The notes: generated from the sequence alone by a model not told the origin. DNA of 36,865 nt from an uncultured Clostridia bacterium (GCA_947586855.1 CANPXV010000013.1:1-36865), one strand, 5' to 3'. Numbered from the stretch's first letter, positions 23,152 to 32,041 are shown. Numbers and translations are program-made.

Positions 23152-24188
23152 TAACGTTTTCTTTTTGGGGATATGCCCACGGCGATGGTTACGGCGGCAG
23201 CATATGCGGCTTGCCGCAGGGCTTTACCTTTTCGGTGGAGCAAATCAACCGTCAATTGCAGTTGCGCAAGCAGGGCTATGGCCGCAGTTCTCGTCAGCAG
23301 TGGCCCGATGTGGTAACCTTTGACGGCTTTGGCGAGCAGGTCACTGTGGACGGCGAGCTGCGTTTTTTTGTGCCCAACAAGTGCGTGGAGCAGCGAGACG
23401 AGATCGTCGCATTGCGCAGCGGCCACAGCGATGTGGTGGGTAGGGTACGCTTTCCCGACAAGACTGTCAGGCAGGTGGCCGAGCTGTCCAGCGCCCGCAG
23501 CACCGTTTGCTATGTGGTGATGGGCGCCATCTGCAAGCAACTGTTGGCGGCGCACGGCGTGCACACGTATAGCTATGTGGAGAGGATCGGCAAGGTGGCA
23601 TCTCGCAATCGCTACCGTTTCGGAGTGTCCGAGCAGCAATCGCACTTTGCGTTGTTGCACTGTCCCTGTCGCTACGCCACGCAACTGATGTGCGACGAAA
23701 TCGACTTGATGAGGCAGCAGGGCAGCAGCTTGGGCGGCGTTGTGGCGGTGGGCGCAACGGGGGTGCCCATGGGCGTGGGAGAAATCGCCCCCTATTCTCG
23801 CCGATTGGACGCACAGATAGCGGCAAATCTGGTGGGGATACCCTCGGTAAAGGGCGTCAGTTTTGGTATGGGAGACAAATTTGCCACGTCGGACGGCGTT
23901 TCCGCACACGACAAGCTGGCCGTCAGCCACGGGCAGATAGTGTACTCCACCAACAACTGCGGCGGCATTGTTGCGGGCATATCCACGGGCGGCGATATCC
24001 TTTGCCACCTCACGGTAAAGCCCGTGCCCACCGTCAAGGGTGTGGAGACGGTCACTTTGCAGCTGCAAACGGCGCCCCAGCACTACGAGCGTGCCGACAC
24101 CTGCGTCGTGCCCAATGTGGGCGTGGTGGGCGAAAACATTCTGGCATATGTGTTGGCCGATCAAATGATGCAACAAGGTCTGATATGA
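23148..24188 (+). CDS. aroC: Chorismate synthase
   Basis: A 346-residue enzyme converting 5-enolpyruvylshikimate-3-phosphate to chorismate with reduced FMN. It is divergent but recognisable: SFWGYAHGDGYG holds the first catalytic His block, followed by the Arg-rich GRSSRQQ, SARSTVCYVVMGAICKQL, QGSSLGGVVAV, IPSVKGVSFGMGD and NNCGGIVAGISTGGDI. Length is slightly below the usual 350-390. The ATG overlaps the stop of the upstream lactamase gene and the gene overlaps aroB by four bases, so translation is coupled along the operon. Confidence 0.93.
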   Translation: MITFSFWGYAHGDGYGGSICGLPQGFTFSVEQINRQLQLRKQGYGRSSRQQWPDVVTFDGFGEQVTVDGELRFFVPNKCVEQRDEIVALRSGHSDVVGRVRFPDKTVRQVAELSSARSTVCYVVMGAICKQLLAAHGVHTYSYVERIGKVASRNRYRFGVSEQQSHFALLHCPCRYATQLMCDEIDLMRQQGSSLGGVVAVGATGVPMGVGEIAPYSRRLDAQIAANLVGIPSVKGVSFGMGDKFATSDGVSAHDKLAVSHGQIVYSTNNCGGIVAGISTGGDILCHLTVKPVPTVKGVETVTLQLQTAPQHYERADTCVVPNVGVVGENILAYVLADQMMQQGLI

Positions 24189-25120
24189 ACGCAATTTTCG
24201 ATACACAACTGAGTTTTGGCGCATTTTGCGCAGATAACTACGCCTCGGATAGCATTGTCGCCGACGAGCACGTTGCGCAGCTGTACGGCCTGCACGGCGA
24301 CAACGTGTTTTGCCTGCCGCAGGGAGAGCAAGCCAAAAGTCTGCCCACGGTGCAACGCCTGTTGCAATGGTTTTTGCAGCGCAAACTTGGGCAGGGTAAC
24401 CGTATTGTGGCAGTGGGCGGCGGTTCCGTCGGCGATACGGTGGGCTTTGCCTGCGCCGTCTACAAGAGGGGCGTTTTGCGGCTGCTGCATGTGCCCACAA
24501 CGCTCATCGCCATGGTGGACAGCGCCATCGGCGGCAAAACGGCGTTGGATCTGGACGGCGTAAAAAATGCCGTCGGCTGCTACTTTTTTGCCGATACATT
24601 GGTGGATACGGCCTTTTTGTGCACGTTGGACGACGTTCAGATGCGCAGCGGCCTGGGCGAGGTGCTCAAATATCGCATGCTTTGCGCCGACGTAGACAAC
24701 TTGTGCCGCACCCACCCCTTCAACAGCAACGAGGTCATCGCCTCATGCGCCCGCTACAAGTTGCAGGTGTGCACGCAGGATCCATTTTGTCAAAACGTGC
24801 GCAACCAACTCAACTTCGGGCACACGGTGGGGCACGCAATGGAGCTGTCACTGGGCCTGACTCACGGCGAGGCGGTGGCAAACGGTATCTGCTACGAAAC
24901 GCAGCTGGCGTGCGCTTTGGGGCTGGTCTCCAAGCAGTATGCGCAGCAGTGGACGGACGTGGTGCGCAGCCAATTTGAGGTGCGGCCGCTGACACAAAAT
25001 GCCATCGAGCTGGCCTTGCAGGACAAAAAGAACAACGGCGGCAACGTGGGCTTTGCATTGCCACCGACCTTCCAAACGGTGCAATTGTCGCCGCAAACGG
25101 TACAAAAAATCTTGCTATGA
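24185..25120 (+). CDS. aroB: 3-dehydroquinate synthase
   Basis: A 311-residue NAD-dependent enzyme making 3-dehydroquinate from DAHP. Signature blocks are AVGGGSVGDTVGFACAVYKRG, PTTLIAMVDSAIGGKT, GVKNAVGCYF, SGLGEVLKYRM and the zinc-ligand LNFGHTVGHAMEL. It is about 40 residues shorter than usual because the N-terminal Rossmann part is trimmed, yet the core is complete. The start overlaps the aroC stop (ATGA). The gene overlaps the aroAE fusion by four bases. Confidence 0.95.
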   Translation: MNAIFDTQLSFGAFCADNYASDSIVADEHVAQLYGLHGDNVFCLPQGEQAKSLPTVQRLLQWFLQRKLGQGNRIVAVGGGSVGDTVGFACAVYKRGVLRLLHVPTTLIAMVDSAIGGKTALDLDGVKNAVGCYFFADTLVDTAFLCTLDDVQMRSGLGEVLKYRMLCADVDNLCRTHPFNSNEVIASCARYKLQVCTQDPFCQNVRNQLNFGHTVGHAMELSLGLTHGEAVANGICYETQLACALGLVSKQYAQQWTDVVRSQFEVRPLTQNAIELALQDKKNNGGNVGFALPPTFQTVQLSPQTVQKILL

Positions 25121-27108
25121 TAGCTTTCAACAACCAATTCAGCCTCGCATCGGACGTGATGTGCAGCGACAAGTCCCTTTCGCACAGGGCGCTGATGGCG
25201 GCGGCCATATCCGACGGCCCCGTCACCGTGACCAATCTGACCCTCTCGCAGGACGTCAGATCCACATGCAATGCGTTGTGCGCTTTGGGGGCGGACCTAC
25301 GCTTTACGGACGACAAAACCGTCACGGTGCACCCCATTTTGCAACCGCCGCAGCACACAGTCACCGTCGATTGCGGCAACAGCGGCACAACGGCCCGATT
25401 GCTTGCGGGATTGTGCGCAGGGCTGGGCGTGCATGCCCGTTTTGTGGGGGACGAAAGCCTGTCTCGTCGCCCGATGGAGCGGCTTATCGGCCCTTTGCGG
25501 CACATGGGGGCGGATATTCGTCCTGCAAAGGGCTGCCTTTTCGAGATTTTTCCCTCCCGCCTGCACGGGGCGGATATTGTTGCGGAGGTCAATTCCGCAC
25601 AGGTCAAGAGCGCCGTCATCTTTGCCGCCCTTTTTGCCGAGAGCGTCACAACCTATACGGAAATTTTGCCCACTCGCAACCACACCGAGCTGTTGCTGCA
25701 ACACATGGGCGCCGATGTGCAAACGGACGGCCTTGCAGTCACAGTGCGCTGCGGACGGCCTCACGCTGCCCCTATCACGCTGCCCAACGACCCGTCTGCG
25801 GCGGCTTTTTCGGCGGCGCTGGCACTGCTTTGCGGCAGGGATGTGCTGCTGACCAACGTGCTGCTCAATGGGCGCCGTCTGGGCTTTTACGACGTGCTGC
25901 AACAGGCGGGCGCCCGCATCACATACCGCAACACTCGCACCGTGATGGGCGAACTTGTGGGGGATATCGCCGTCCAAGCAGGCCCCATCGGCCCGTTGCA
26001 TTGCACCAATTTGCAGGCGGTATGTGGCATAGACGAAATCACCCTTTTGGCGGTGATGGCGCTGTTTGTAAGGGGTACGCACACCTTTTGCGGCGTGGGC
26101 GAACTGCGCCACAAGGAGTGCGACCGTATCGAGGCTATCAGGCACATTGTCGATATTTGCGGCCAACAGTGCCTGTTTGACGGCAACAACCTCACCATCA
26201 CCAGCAACGGCGCCGTGCCAAGCAAGCTGCGCTTCAAAACCTTCGGCGACCACCGCATAGCCATGTGCGAGGCGGTGCTGTGCATAGCGTCGGGCTGCGG
26301 CTGCACGGATAGTGCCCCCTACGACATATCTCATCCCAATTTTTTGGCGGCGTTGGGCATATCCCCGATGCGGTTGGGGCTTATCGGCACGCACATACAG
26401 CGCAGCGTTTCGCCCCGATTGCAAACCTATCTGGCCATGTGCGCAGGCGTTTGTTGCACCTACGAGCTGCTGCCGCTAAGCGCCGACGTCACCGACGACC
26501 AATTGTTGGAAATTATCCGCCAAATGGATGGTCTCAACGTCACCATGCCCTTCAAGTGCAGGGTTGCAAGGCTGTTGGGCGCCGATGTGCCCTCCGTCAA
26601 CACCGTGGGCAAGGGCTTTGCGCCGCTGTCCACCGACGGCTATGGTCTGGTGCACCCGCTGCGCAAGCAGGGCGTCTGCTTTGAGGGGCAACCGCTGTGG
26701 ATAGTGGGTGCGGGCGGCGCCGCCGAGGCGTGCATAACCGAACTGCTGAAATACGGCTGCCGTTTGCAGGTCATCAATCGAACTGCCGCCCATGCGCAGG
26801 CGTTGCGCAGCAAATACGCATTGCCATCGCAGGTATCCAGCCCGGTTGGAGTGCTTACCTTTGTGCCGGAGTGCGACTTCGAGCAGTCGCTTGTGCTGCC
26901 CGATAGCTGCCGTTTTGTGTTCGTTGCCGCCTACATGGGGCACAGCGGCGTGGCAAAACAGGCCGCCGAGCGAGGATTGACGGTGGTGGACGGGCTGCAA
27001 ATGAACTATGCGCAGGGCGCAATGGGCTTTTCGCTGTGGACGGGCACGCCCATTCAGGACGACTACGAGGGATATTTGCAATATATCCGCAAATTCAACT
27101 ACATCTGA
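25117..27108 (+). CDS. aroAE: Fused EPSP synthase-shikimate dehydrogenase
   Basis: A 663-residue two-enzyme protein. Residues 1-417 are EPSP synthase (AroA): SDKSLSHRAL, NSGTTARLLAG, GDESLSRRPMERL, SAQVKSAVIFAALF, NDPSAAAF, DEITLLAVMALF, and HKECDRIEAI where the family usually has KESDR. Residues 418-663 are shikimate dehydrogenase (AroE): MRLGLIGTHIQRSVSPRL, NVTMPFKCRV (Lys480), LSTDGYGL (Asp507), the NADP site VGAGGAAEACITEL and INRT. The frame is continuous through the junction at about 26368, where an in-frame ATG precedes the AroE part. The two activities are steps apart in the pathway (AroE, AroK, AroA). Fusion is unusual outside AROM-type proteins. A four-base overlap joins it to aroB. 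Confidence 0.93.
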   Translation: MIAFNNQFSLASDVMCSDKSLSHRALMAAAISDGPVTVTNLTLSQDVRSTCNALCALGADLRFTDDKTVTVHPILQPPQHTVTVDCGNSGTTARLLAGLCAGLGVHARFVGDESLSRRPMERLIGPLRHMGADIRPAKGCLFEIFPSRLHGADIVAEVNSAQVKSAVIFAALFAESVTTYTEILPTRNHTELLLQHMGADVQTDGLAVTVRCGRPHAAPITLPNDPSAAAFSAALALLCGRDVLLTNVLLNGRRLGFYDVLQQAGARITYRNTRTVMGELVGDIAVQAGPIGPLHCTNLQAVCGIDEITLLAVMALFVRGTHTFCGVGELRHKECDRIEAIRHIVDICGQQCLFDGNNLTITSNGAVPSKLRFKTFGDHRIAMCEAVLCIASGCGCTDSAPYDISHPNFLAALGISPMRLGLIGTHIQRSVSPRLQTYLAMCAGVCCTYELLPLSADVTDDQLLEIIRQMDGLNVTMPFKCRVARLLGADVPSVNTVGKGFAPLSTDGYGLVHPLRKQGVCFEGQPLWIVGAGGAAEACITELLKYGCRLQVINRTAAHAQALRSKYALPSQVSSPVGVLTFVPECDFEQSLVLPDSCRFVFVAAYMGHSGVAKQAAERGLTVVDGLQMNYAQGAMGFSLWTGTPIQDDYEGYLQYIRKFNYI

Positions 27109-27116
27109 GGCAAACC

Positions 27117-27539
27117 ATGACGATACTTTTGCTCAACGGACCCAATCTCAACATGCTGGGGCGGCGAGACCCCCTTTTGTACGGCAGCGGAACCCTGTCC
27201 GAGCTGGAACAGGCCGCAACCGCCCACGCAGCCCAATATGGCGTGCGCCTTGTGTGCCGTCAAAGCAACAGCGAGGGGCAGCTGATAGACATTTTGCAAC
27301 AAACGCAGTGCGATGGTGTGGTGCTAAATGCCGGCGCATACAGTCATTACAGCTACGCTTTGCGCGATTGCATAGAGTGCTTGGGCGTGCCCGTGTGCGA
27401 GGTGCATATCACCGACACAAGCCGCCGAGAGCCTTTCCGCCAAGTGGACGTGTTGGCCGATGTGTGCGCTTGCCGCATTGTGGGGCGGGGCGTGCAGGGC
27501 TATCTGGACGCAATAGATTTTTTGGTGGAGCACAAATGA
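27117..27539 (+). CDS. aroQ: 3-dehydroquinate dehydratase, type II
   Basis: A 140-residue type II dehydroquinase, which turns 3-dehydroquinate into 3-dehydroshikimate as a dodecamer. Landmarks are LNGPNLNMLGRRDPLLYG with the catalytic Tyr22, QSNSEGQLIDIL, LNAGAYSHYSYALRD and EVHITDTSRREPFR with the catalytic His. The usual S-N after the His is T-D. Length is typical. It starts eight bases after the aroAE stop, with GAGG in the right place, and overlaps aroK by four bases. Confidence 0.95.
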   Translation: MTILLLNGPNLNMLGRRDPLLYGSGTLSELEQAATAHAAQYGVRLVCRQSNSEGQLIDILQQTQCDGVVLNAGAYSHYSYALRDCIECLGVPVCEVHITDTSRREPFRQVDVLADVCACRIVGRGVQGYLDAIDFLVEHK

Positions 27540-28039
27540 AAAAATTGATACTCATCGGCTATGCGGCCTGCGGCAAAAGCACCGTCGGCGCCTTTGTTGC
27601 GCAGCGATTGGGGTGGCGTCTGGCCGATACCGACGCCATGTTGGAGGATCGCACAGGCCTCTCTGTCCGCCAAATTTTCTCTGAAATCGGCGAACGGGGC
27701 TTTCGTCTGCTGGAAGAAGAGCTGCTGCAACGGCTTGTTCCCGTGCAGGGCGTTGTGGTGTCCTGCGGCGGCGGCAGCGTGTTGTTACCCCAATTTGAGC
27801 AGCTTGCCCACAGCGGCAAAGTGGTGTGGCTGACGGCTCAGCCGCAAACGGTGATATCCCGTTTGGACGGCACTCGACCCCTTTCCGACGGCAAAACGCC
27901 GCAACAGATCGCCCTGCATATGGCAGAGCGTCAACCCGTCTATCAACGTTACGCCGACGTCAGCTTTGCCACCGACGACGTTTCGCCCCTGCGCTTGGCG
28001 GACGATATTGTGGAGTGGCTGCACCGCACCGATAACTGA
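27536..28039 (+). CDS. aroK: Shikimate kinase
   Basis: A 167-residue kinase that phosphorylates shikimate at O3. The P-loop is GYAACGKST; DTDAMLEDRTGLSVRQIF binds shikimate and Mg; GERGFRLLEEE and CGGGSVL complete the substrate site; RLDGTRPLS is the lid. Length fits. It is the last gene of the operon, followed by a bidirectional terminator. AroK, aroQ, aroAE, aroB and aroC together form a complete route from DAHP to chorismate. Confidence 0.95.
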   Translation: MKKLILIGYAACGKSTVGAFVAQRLGWRLADTDAMLEDRTGLSVRQIFSEIGERGFRLLEEELLQRLVPVQGVVVSCGGGSVLLPQFEQLAHSGKVVWLTAQPQTVISRLDGTRPLSDGKTPQQIALHMAERQPVYQRYADVSFATDDVSPLRLADDIVEWLHRTDN

Positions 28040-28149
28040 CGCCCCTGCGCCCGTTTTATCACCCTTTGCAGGTTCGCCATGTCGCAATATAAATTAAATA
28101 ATATATAAAACTAAAAAAACATAATAAAAAACGATAAGGCAAAAAGCAC

Positions 28150-28191
28150 AAAAAAAGCGATGCTTCGCAACAGGAGCATCGCAATTTTTAT
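28150..28191 (+). terminator. Bidirectional terminator
   Basis: An 8-bp stem GCGATGCT/AGCATCGC (28157-28164 with 28175-28182). On the plus strand AATTTTTATTT follows; on the minus strand seven T residues follow. It lies between the end of aroK and the convergent surface protein gene. Confidence 0.9.
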
Positions 28192-28206
28192 TTATTCCGA
28201 AACAAC

Positions 28207-30996
28207 TCAGGCGGATTTCTTTTGTGCTTTTCTGTTTTTGAACAGTTTCACAACCAGCACCACAAGCAGTGCGGCCACCAGTGCCACGCTGGATATCACC
28301 GAGAACAGCAGGCCCCAATCCACGGGGGTGCTTTCCGTTTCGGTTTCCGTCTCGGTGGTGGTGTCGTCCGATTCTTCCTCGGCGGGCACGGTCAGCATAG
28401 TGTTCCATGCTTCTTCGTCGGGTTGCAGCACCGTCAGAGAGCTGAAACTGCCATCGGCCGATTGTTCGCCTTCGTCCAATTTGAGGGCGCCAACCTTCAC
28501 AAGCAGGTCAACGTTGGCCTTGCTCAAAAAGTCTTTCACGGTGATTTTTTCATCGCCCAGGTTGTAGTCGTTCATCGTCCAATTGACGATATATTTTTTG
28601 TCTGTCTGATCCTCAGTCCAATCGGGGTCGTCGGCGGTGGCGTAGCTGCCCAGGCTAAGCATTTGCACCTGGTCAAAGTAGACGCTGCCGGTGCCCTTTT
28701 CGCTGCCGTCAAGTTTGCCGTTAAACAGTGCCACACGTGCCGTTTGCGACTCGGCGCCCGTCACAACCACGATGTACAGTCTTTGCCAATCATTGCCCAG
28801 CTCGCTGCCTGCGTAGGCCTGTCCCAAAGCGCTGTCCTTGTCGGCAACGGCTCCGCCAAGAGCCTTGCCCTCGGCAATCACACGCTTGCTGCGCTCGGCA
28901 GAGGTGTCGTTGTTGAGCAGATAGAAGTGCGCTTTGGCGGTGTCAACGTCCGCTCTGGTCAGCACGGAGAACACGTACACAGTCCTTGCGGAGAGCGTGA
29001 TGTCGTTGGAGAAGTATCCAAAGGAGGTTGCCTTGGCATTGTTGATGCGCAAAACGTTCTTTTGTGCGTCGTCCAGATTGTCGTTGTCGCCGCCGTCCTT
29101 GATGTTGGGATACAGCGCATATCCTCTCTCGATACGGCTGCCCTTCACGTCGTCTGCCTTTCTGTTGATACCCTCGATGGTTTCGTCGCCGCGTCCGTCA
29201 CTGTACAGCATGTTGTCGCCGGCAAAAGCGGGTGTCCAATCGCTGGGCTGCATTGCCGAGTTGCTCACATTGCTGAAAGTGCCGTTTGTCACGCTGGTGG
29301 TGGCGGAGGATCCCGTCAGATCCAGCTTTTTGGCGTAGGTCCCGCTGGAAGCGTTGTTGTAGTCTTTGGAGGAGATCTTTTCGTAGGCGGGTCTGGTGAT
29401 GTACATTTCGCCGCTGGGGAACAGCTTGCTTTGCGTTTGTTCATCGGTGTACACGCCGTCCTTGCTGCCCAACGTCACCAATATGCTCACCTCTCTGTCC
29501 ACGGCTGCGGGTTTCAGATACACGTCGTATTTCACCCAGCCGCAGTTGGAGTCGGTGTCGATATCCTGACTGCTCACTTGCGCAGTCCAGCTTCCGCTGT
29601 CAAGGTCTTTCCACTCGTTGTCGTCGGTCTCCCAGGATTGCACGTAGATGTTTGCCTTGGATACTTTGTTGTTTTGTTTTACCCTCACCCAAAAGCTGAC
29701 ATGGTGGTGGTCTTTTTGCCACAGGCTGTACAGTGTATTGATACCGCCGTGTTTGCCCGTAGAGCCGCTATCCAGCACATTGCCCACAGCAAGTCTCACG
29801 CCGATAGCGGTAGGCTCGGTTGCAGAGGGGTTGCTGCCGTCATGGCTCAGCTTGTAGATGGTAAAGCCCGTCGGGGTGTCGTGTTTCACTTCCGCATCGG
29901 GGTCGGTCGTCTCCGTATCTTTGAAGAAGTCGTCCCTGTTGGTAAAGGGAGAGTATCCTGCGTCGTTGGCGTAAGTTGTGGCGTTGTCGTAGGTCTTGTC
30001 GAAGTCGGTCTTGCCTTGCAACGTCCAGGCGAGGTACTTGCTTTCGTCCTCGATGTCCTCGTTTTCGATAACTTTGTATTGGGTGTTGTTGGCTGCATTT
30101 TCGGCGTCCACCACAGCACGGTAGTCGTTAGCGGTCACTTCTTCATAGGTGATGTCGTCCACAAACAACGTGCCCTCGGCCTGTATGGGATGGGCGTCGT
30201 CACCCTCGCCCACAAGAGGATAGCCTTCCTCGCCGCTGTACACATTGCCCAGGCCAACGCTCAGGCGGATGTACTTGGTGCTGCTGTCGCGGTTGAAGAT
30301 GTAGAAGTCCAACGCTTGCCAGCCTTCCTTTTGGGCCACCTCAAAGTTGTAGGCATACCAATTTTCCGCCTTGGCGGATACGGTAGATTTTTGCAGCATA
30401 ACCACAGCCTTGCCGCTTGTCAGCTGTTCGGTGTTCAGCCACACAGTAACCTTGACGGATTTGCTGCTGGACACGCTGAAACTGTCGGACAGTATGCTTG
30501 CGGCAGTTGCTTCCTTGGTGGAGATCATATACACCTTGTCATCGCCCAGATCTTCGCTGTGCGTGCCGGGGTTGGTGGGGGCGACGCCCTCAACTTCCAG
30601 ATCTTTTGCCACGGTATCCCAGGTGTCGCTGCCGTCCTCCGATGTGGTTGCGGTGGTCACGATGCCCATCACGGCCTTGTCGTTGGTGGACAGCGACTCA
30701 AAGTCGTGCGAGGAGCCCTGCACGGCCTTGTAGCCGTAGCGAGACCAGTTTTGGGCCGTCTTGGGATAGGCGGTATCGTCCGAGCTGGTGTAGTAGAAGT
30801 CGCCGTTGCGTATATCCAACGACGAAGAACCGCTGCTGCTCGGATCGTTTGCCGGCGGTGTTGTAGTAGTGGGCCTCAGTATCAGTGCAAGCGCAACGGA
30901 CAGCACGATGACCGCAACCGCAATGATGGCTGTGATGATGATCGCTCTGCGAGTGTTCTCCGATAGCGGGGCCGCTGTTTTTGTTTTCTTGTTCAT
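28207..30996 (-). CDS. Double-anchored extracellular surface protein
   Basis: A 929-residue protein. A basic N-terminus and hydrophobic segment (about 17-40) form a signal anchor; the C-terminus has a second hydrophobic helix (about 895-917) and a basic tail (KLFKNRKAQKKSA). Between them lies a long extracellular part, acidic and rich in Ser, Thr, Asp and Gly. It seems to hold three or more beta-sandwich modules, with starts such as NGDFYYTS and NGTFSNVS, of the jelly-roll type common in carbohydrate-binding modules. A Thr/Glu-rich stalk (TTTETETETES) precedes the C-terminal helix. No catalytic site was recognised. Start at 30996 is chosen for the signal anchor, though its ribosome site is weak. 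It may bind glycans or form cell-surface contacts. Confidence 0.75.
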   Translation of the reverse strand: MNKKTKTAAPLSENTRRAIIITAIIAVAVIVLSVALALILRPTTTTPPANDPSSSGSSSLDIRNGDFYYTSSDDTAYPKTAQNWSRYGYKAVQGSSHDFESLSTNDKAVMGIVTTATTSEDGSDTWDTVAKDLEVEGVAPTNPGTHSEDLGDDKVYMISTKEATAASILSDSFSVSSSKSVKVTVWLNTEQLTSGKAVVMLQKSTVSAKAENWYAYNFEVAQKEGWQALDFYIFNRDSSTKYIRLSVGLGNVYSGEEGYPLVGEGDDAHPIQAEGTLFVDDITYEEVTANDYRAVVDAENAANNTQYKVIENEDIEDESKYLAWTLQGKTDFDKTYDNATTYANDAGYSPFTNRDDFFKDTETTDPDAEVKHDTPTGFTIYKLSHDGSNPSATEPTAIGVRLAVGNVLDSGSTGKHGGINTLYSLWQKDHHHVSFWVRVKQNNKVSKANIYVQSWETDDNEWKDLDSGSWTAQVSSQDIDTDSNCGWVKYDVYLKPAAVDREVSILVTLGSKDGVYTDEQTQSKLFPSGEMYITRPAYEKISSKDYNNASSGTYAKKLDLTGSSATTSVTNGTFSNVSNSAMQPSDWTPAFAGDNMLYSDGRGDETIEGINRKADDVKGSRIERGYALYPNIKDGGDNDNLDDAQKNVLRINNAKATSFGYFSNDITLSARTVYVFSVLTRADVDTAKAHFYLLNNDTSAERSKRVIAEGKALGGAVADKDSALGQAYAGSELGNDWQRLYIVVVTGAESQTARVALFNGKLDGSEKGTGSVYFDQVQMLSLGSYATADDPDWTEDQTDKKYIVNWTMNDYNLGDEKITVKDFLSKANVDLLVKVGALKLDEGEQSADGSFSSLTVLQPDEEAWNTMLTVPAEEESDDTTTETETETESTPVDWGLLFSVISSVALVAALLVVLVVKLFKNRKAQKKSA

Positions 30997-31031
30997 AGTT
31001 GTTTCAGTACCTTTTCCAAAAAGTTTTTCGT

Positions 31032-31087
31032 TGTATTTCGGCAAGCCGCAATACATAGGTATTCTTATTTTAATACAAACTAAAATA
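31032..31087. promoter_or_regulatory. Two dyads between divergent genes
   Basis: TGTATT-t-CGGC-AA-GCCG-c-AATACA (31032-31055) is an almost perfect 24-bp dyad. TATTTTA and TAAAATA (31066-31072, 31081-31087) form a second dyad. They lie between the surface protein gene (minus) and the TSUP genes (plus). Operators or leader hairpins are both possible. Confidence 0.4.
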
Positions 31088-31135
31088 AAAAGCAATCAAA
31101 TAACGCCAATCAAATCAAATTTAGGACGCAAAAAT

Positions 31136-31501
31136 ATGGATCTTTCGGCAAAAAACAAGTGGATATTGCTGATATTTTCCGCTGCGGCGGGGTTTATCAA
31201 CGGATTTTTGGGTGGAGGCGGCGGCGTGATAGCCGTTGCGCTGTTGCTTTCCGTGCTCAAATTGCACCAAAAGTACGCTCAGGCAACGGCGCTGCTGGTG
31301 GTGCTGCCGTTGACGGCGGTGTCGGCTGCCGTCTACATCTTCAAGGACAGCGTGGATTGGATCCCCACCTTGTGGACCACTCTCGGGGTGGTGGTGGGCG
31401 GCATTGTGGGTGCGCTTGCGCTCAACCGCCTCAAAGGCAACGTTGCCAAGCTGATTTTTGCATTGGTGCTTATCGCAGGCGGCGTCAAGATGTTTTTTTG
31501 A
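31136..31501 (+). CDS. TSUP (TauE/SafE) half transporter, first part
   Basis: A 121-residue membrane protein with four hydrophobic segments, matching one half of the TauE/SafE (DUF81, TSUP) family. Such transporters move sulfite or other small organosulfur anions; members of normal length have about 250 residues and eight helices. The motif GFINGFLGGGGGVIAVALLL near the N-terminus is typical. AGGA lies upstream of the ATG. It is followed at nine bases by the second half, with the AGGTGG ribosome site directly after the stop codon, so the two are coupled and probably form a heterodimer. Confidence 0.85.
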   Translation: MDLSAKNKWILLIFSAAAGFINGFLGGGGGVIAVALLLSVLKLHQKYAQATALLVVLPLTAVSAAVYIFKDSVDWIPTLWTTLGVVVGGIVGALALNRLKGNVAKLIFALVLIAGGVKMFF

Positions 31502-31509
31502 GGTGGACT

Positions 31510-31944
31510 ATGCAAACTTTTCTGTTGATTTTGTTCGGTTTTCTTGCAGGGATAATGGGCGGCATGGGCATGGGCGGAGGCACTCTGTTGGTGCCGTTAC
31601 TCAGCTTTTTGCAGCTGCCGCAAAGGACGATACAGGGCGCCAACCTCATCAGTTTTTTGCCTATGTGCTGCGTGGCGCTGGGCTTTCACGCCAAAAACAA
31701 GCTGTTGGCGCCCCAACACATCGGCTGGTTGATAGCGCCCGCCATTGTGATGTCCGTGGCGGGGGCATTGGCGGCAAACGCAGCGGATAACGATATTTTG
31801 CGCTACTGTTACGCCGCATTTTTGCTGGCTGTGGGGCTGTGGCAGCTGGTGGTGGCGGTGCGTTTCGAGCTGCGCCGCAAGGCTCAGTTGCCCCGTTCGG
31901 ACGCAAAAGGCACGGATAACTCCCCTCAACCTCCCCGCAGTTGA
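31510..31944 (+). CDS. TSUP (TauE/SafE) half transporter, second part
   Basis: A 144-residue membrane protein with four hydrophobic segments and the TSUP half motif GFLAGIMGGMGMGGGTLLVPLL. It resembles the first half, since the family arose by internal duplication. The hydrophilic C-terminal tail (about 120-144) is short and basic then polar. Cotranscription with the first half is clear from the spacing. Substrate is unknown. No promoter was placed with confidence upstream of the pair. Confidence 0.85.
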   Translation: MQTFLLILFGFLAGIMGGMGMGGGTLLVPLLSFLQLPQRTIQGANLISFLPMCCVALGFHAKNKLLAPQHIGWLIAPAIVMSVAGALAANAADNDILRYCYAAFLLAVGLWQLVVAVRFELRRKAQLPRSDAKGTDNSPQPPRS

Positions 31945-31993
31945 CGCCGCCGGCAAAGGCGTTATGCTTTATCGCTCACCTGCAAAAAACTTC

Positions 31994-32023
31994 TTGCGCA
32001 AAACCCTGCAAATATGGTAACAT
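31994..32023 (+). promoter_or_regulatory. Promoter of the exonuclease-hexokinase operon
   Basis: TTGCGC (31994-31999), 18-bp spacer and TAACAT (32018-32023) with TG just upstream. An AGGGA ribosome site precedes the ATG at 32042. Confidence 0.6.
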
Positions 32024-32041
32024 ATTGGCAGGGAATTTTTT

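Noticed and set aside
28222..30966. 914-residue open frame opposite the surface protein
   Set aside because: It is the mirror of the minus-strand gene. The minus frame has a signal anchor, stalk and C-terminal helix, while this one has no start signals or domains.
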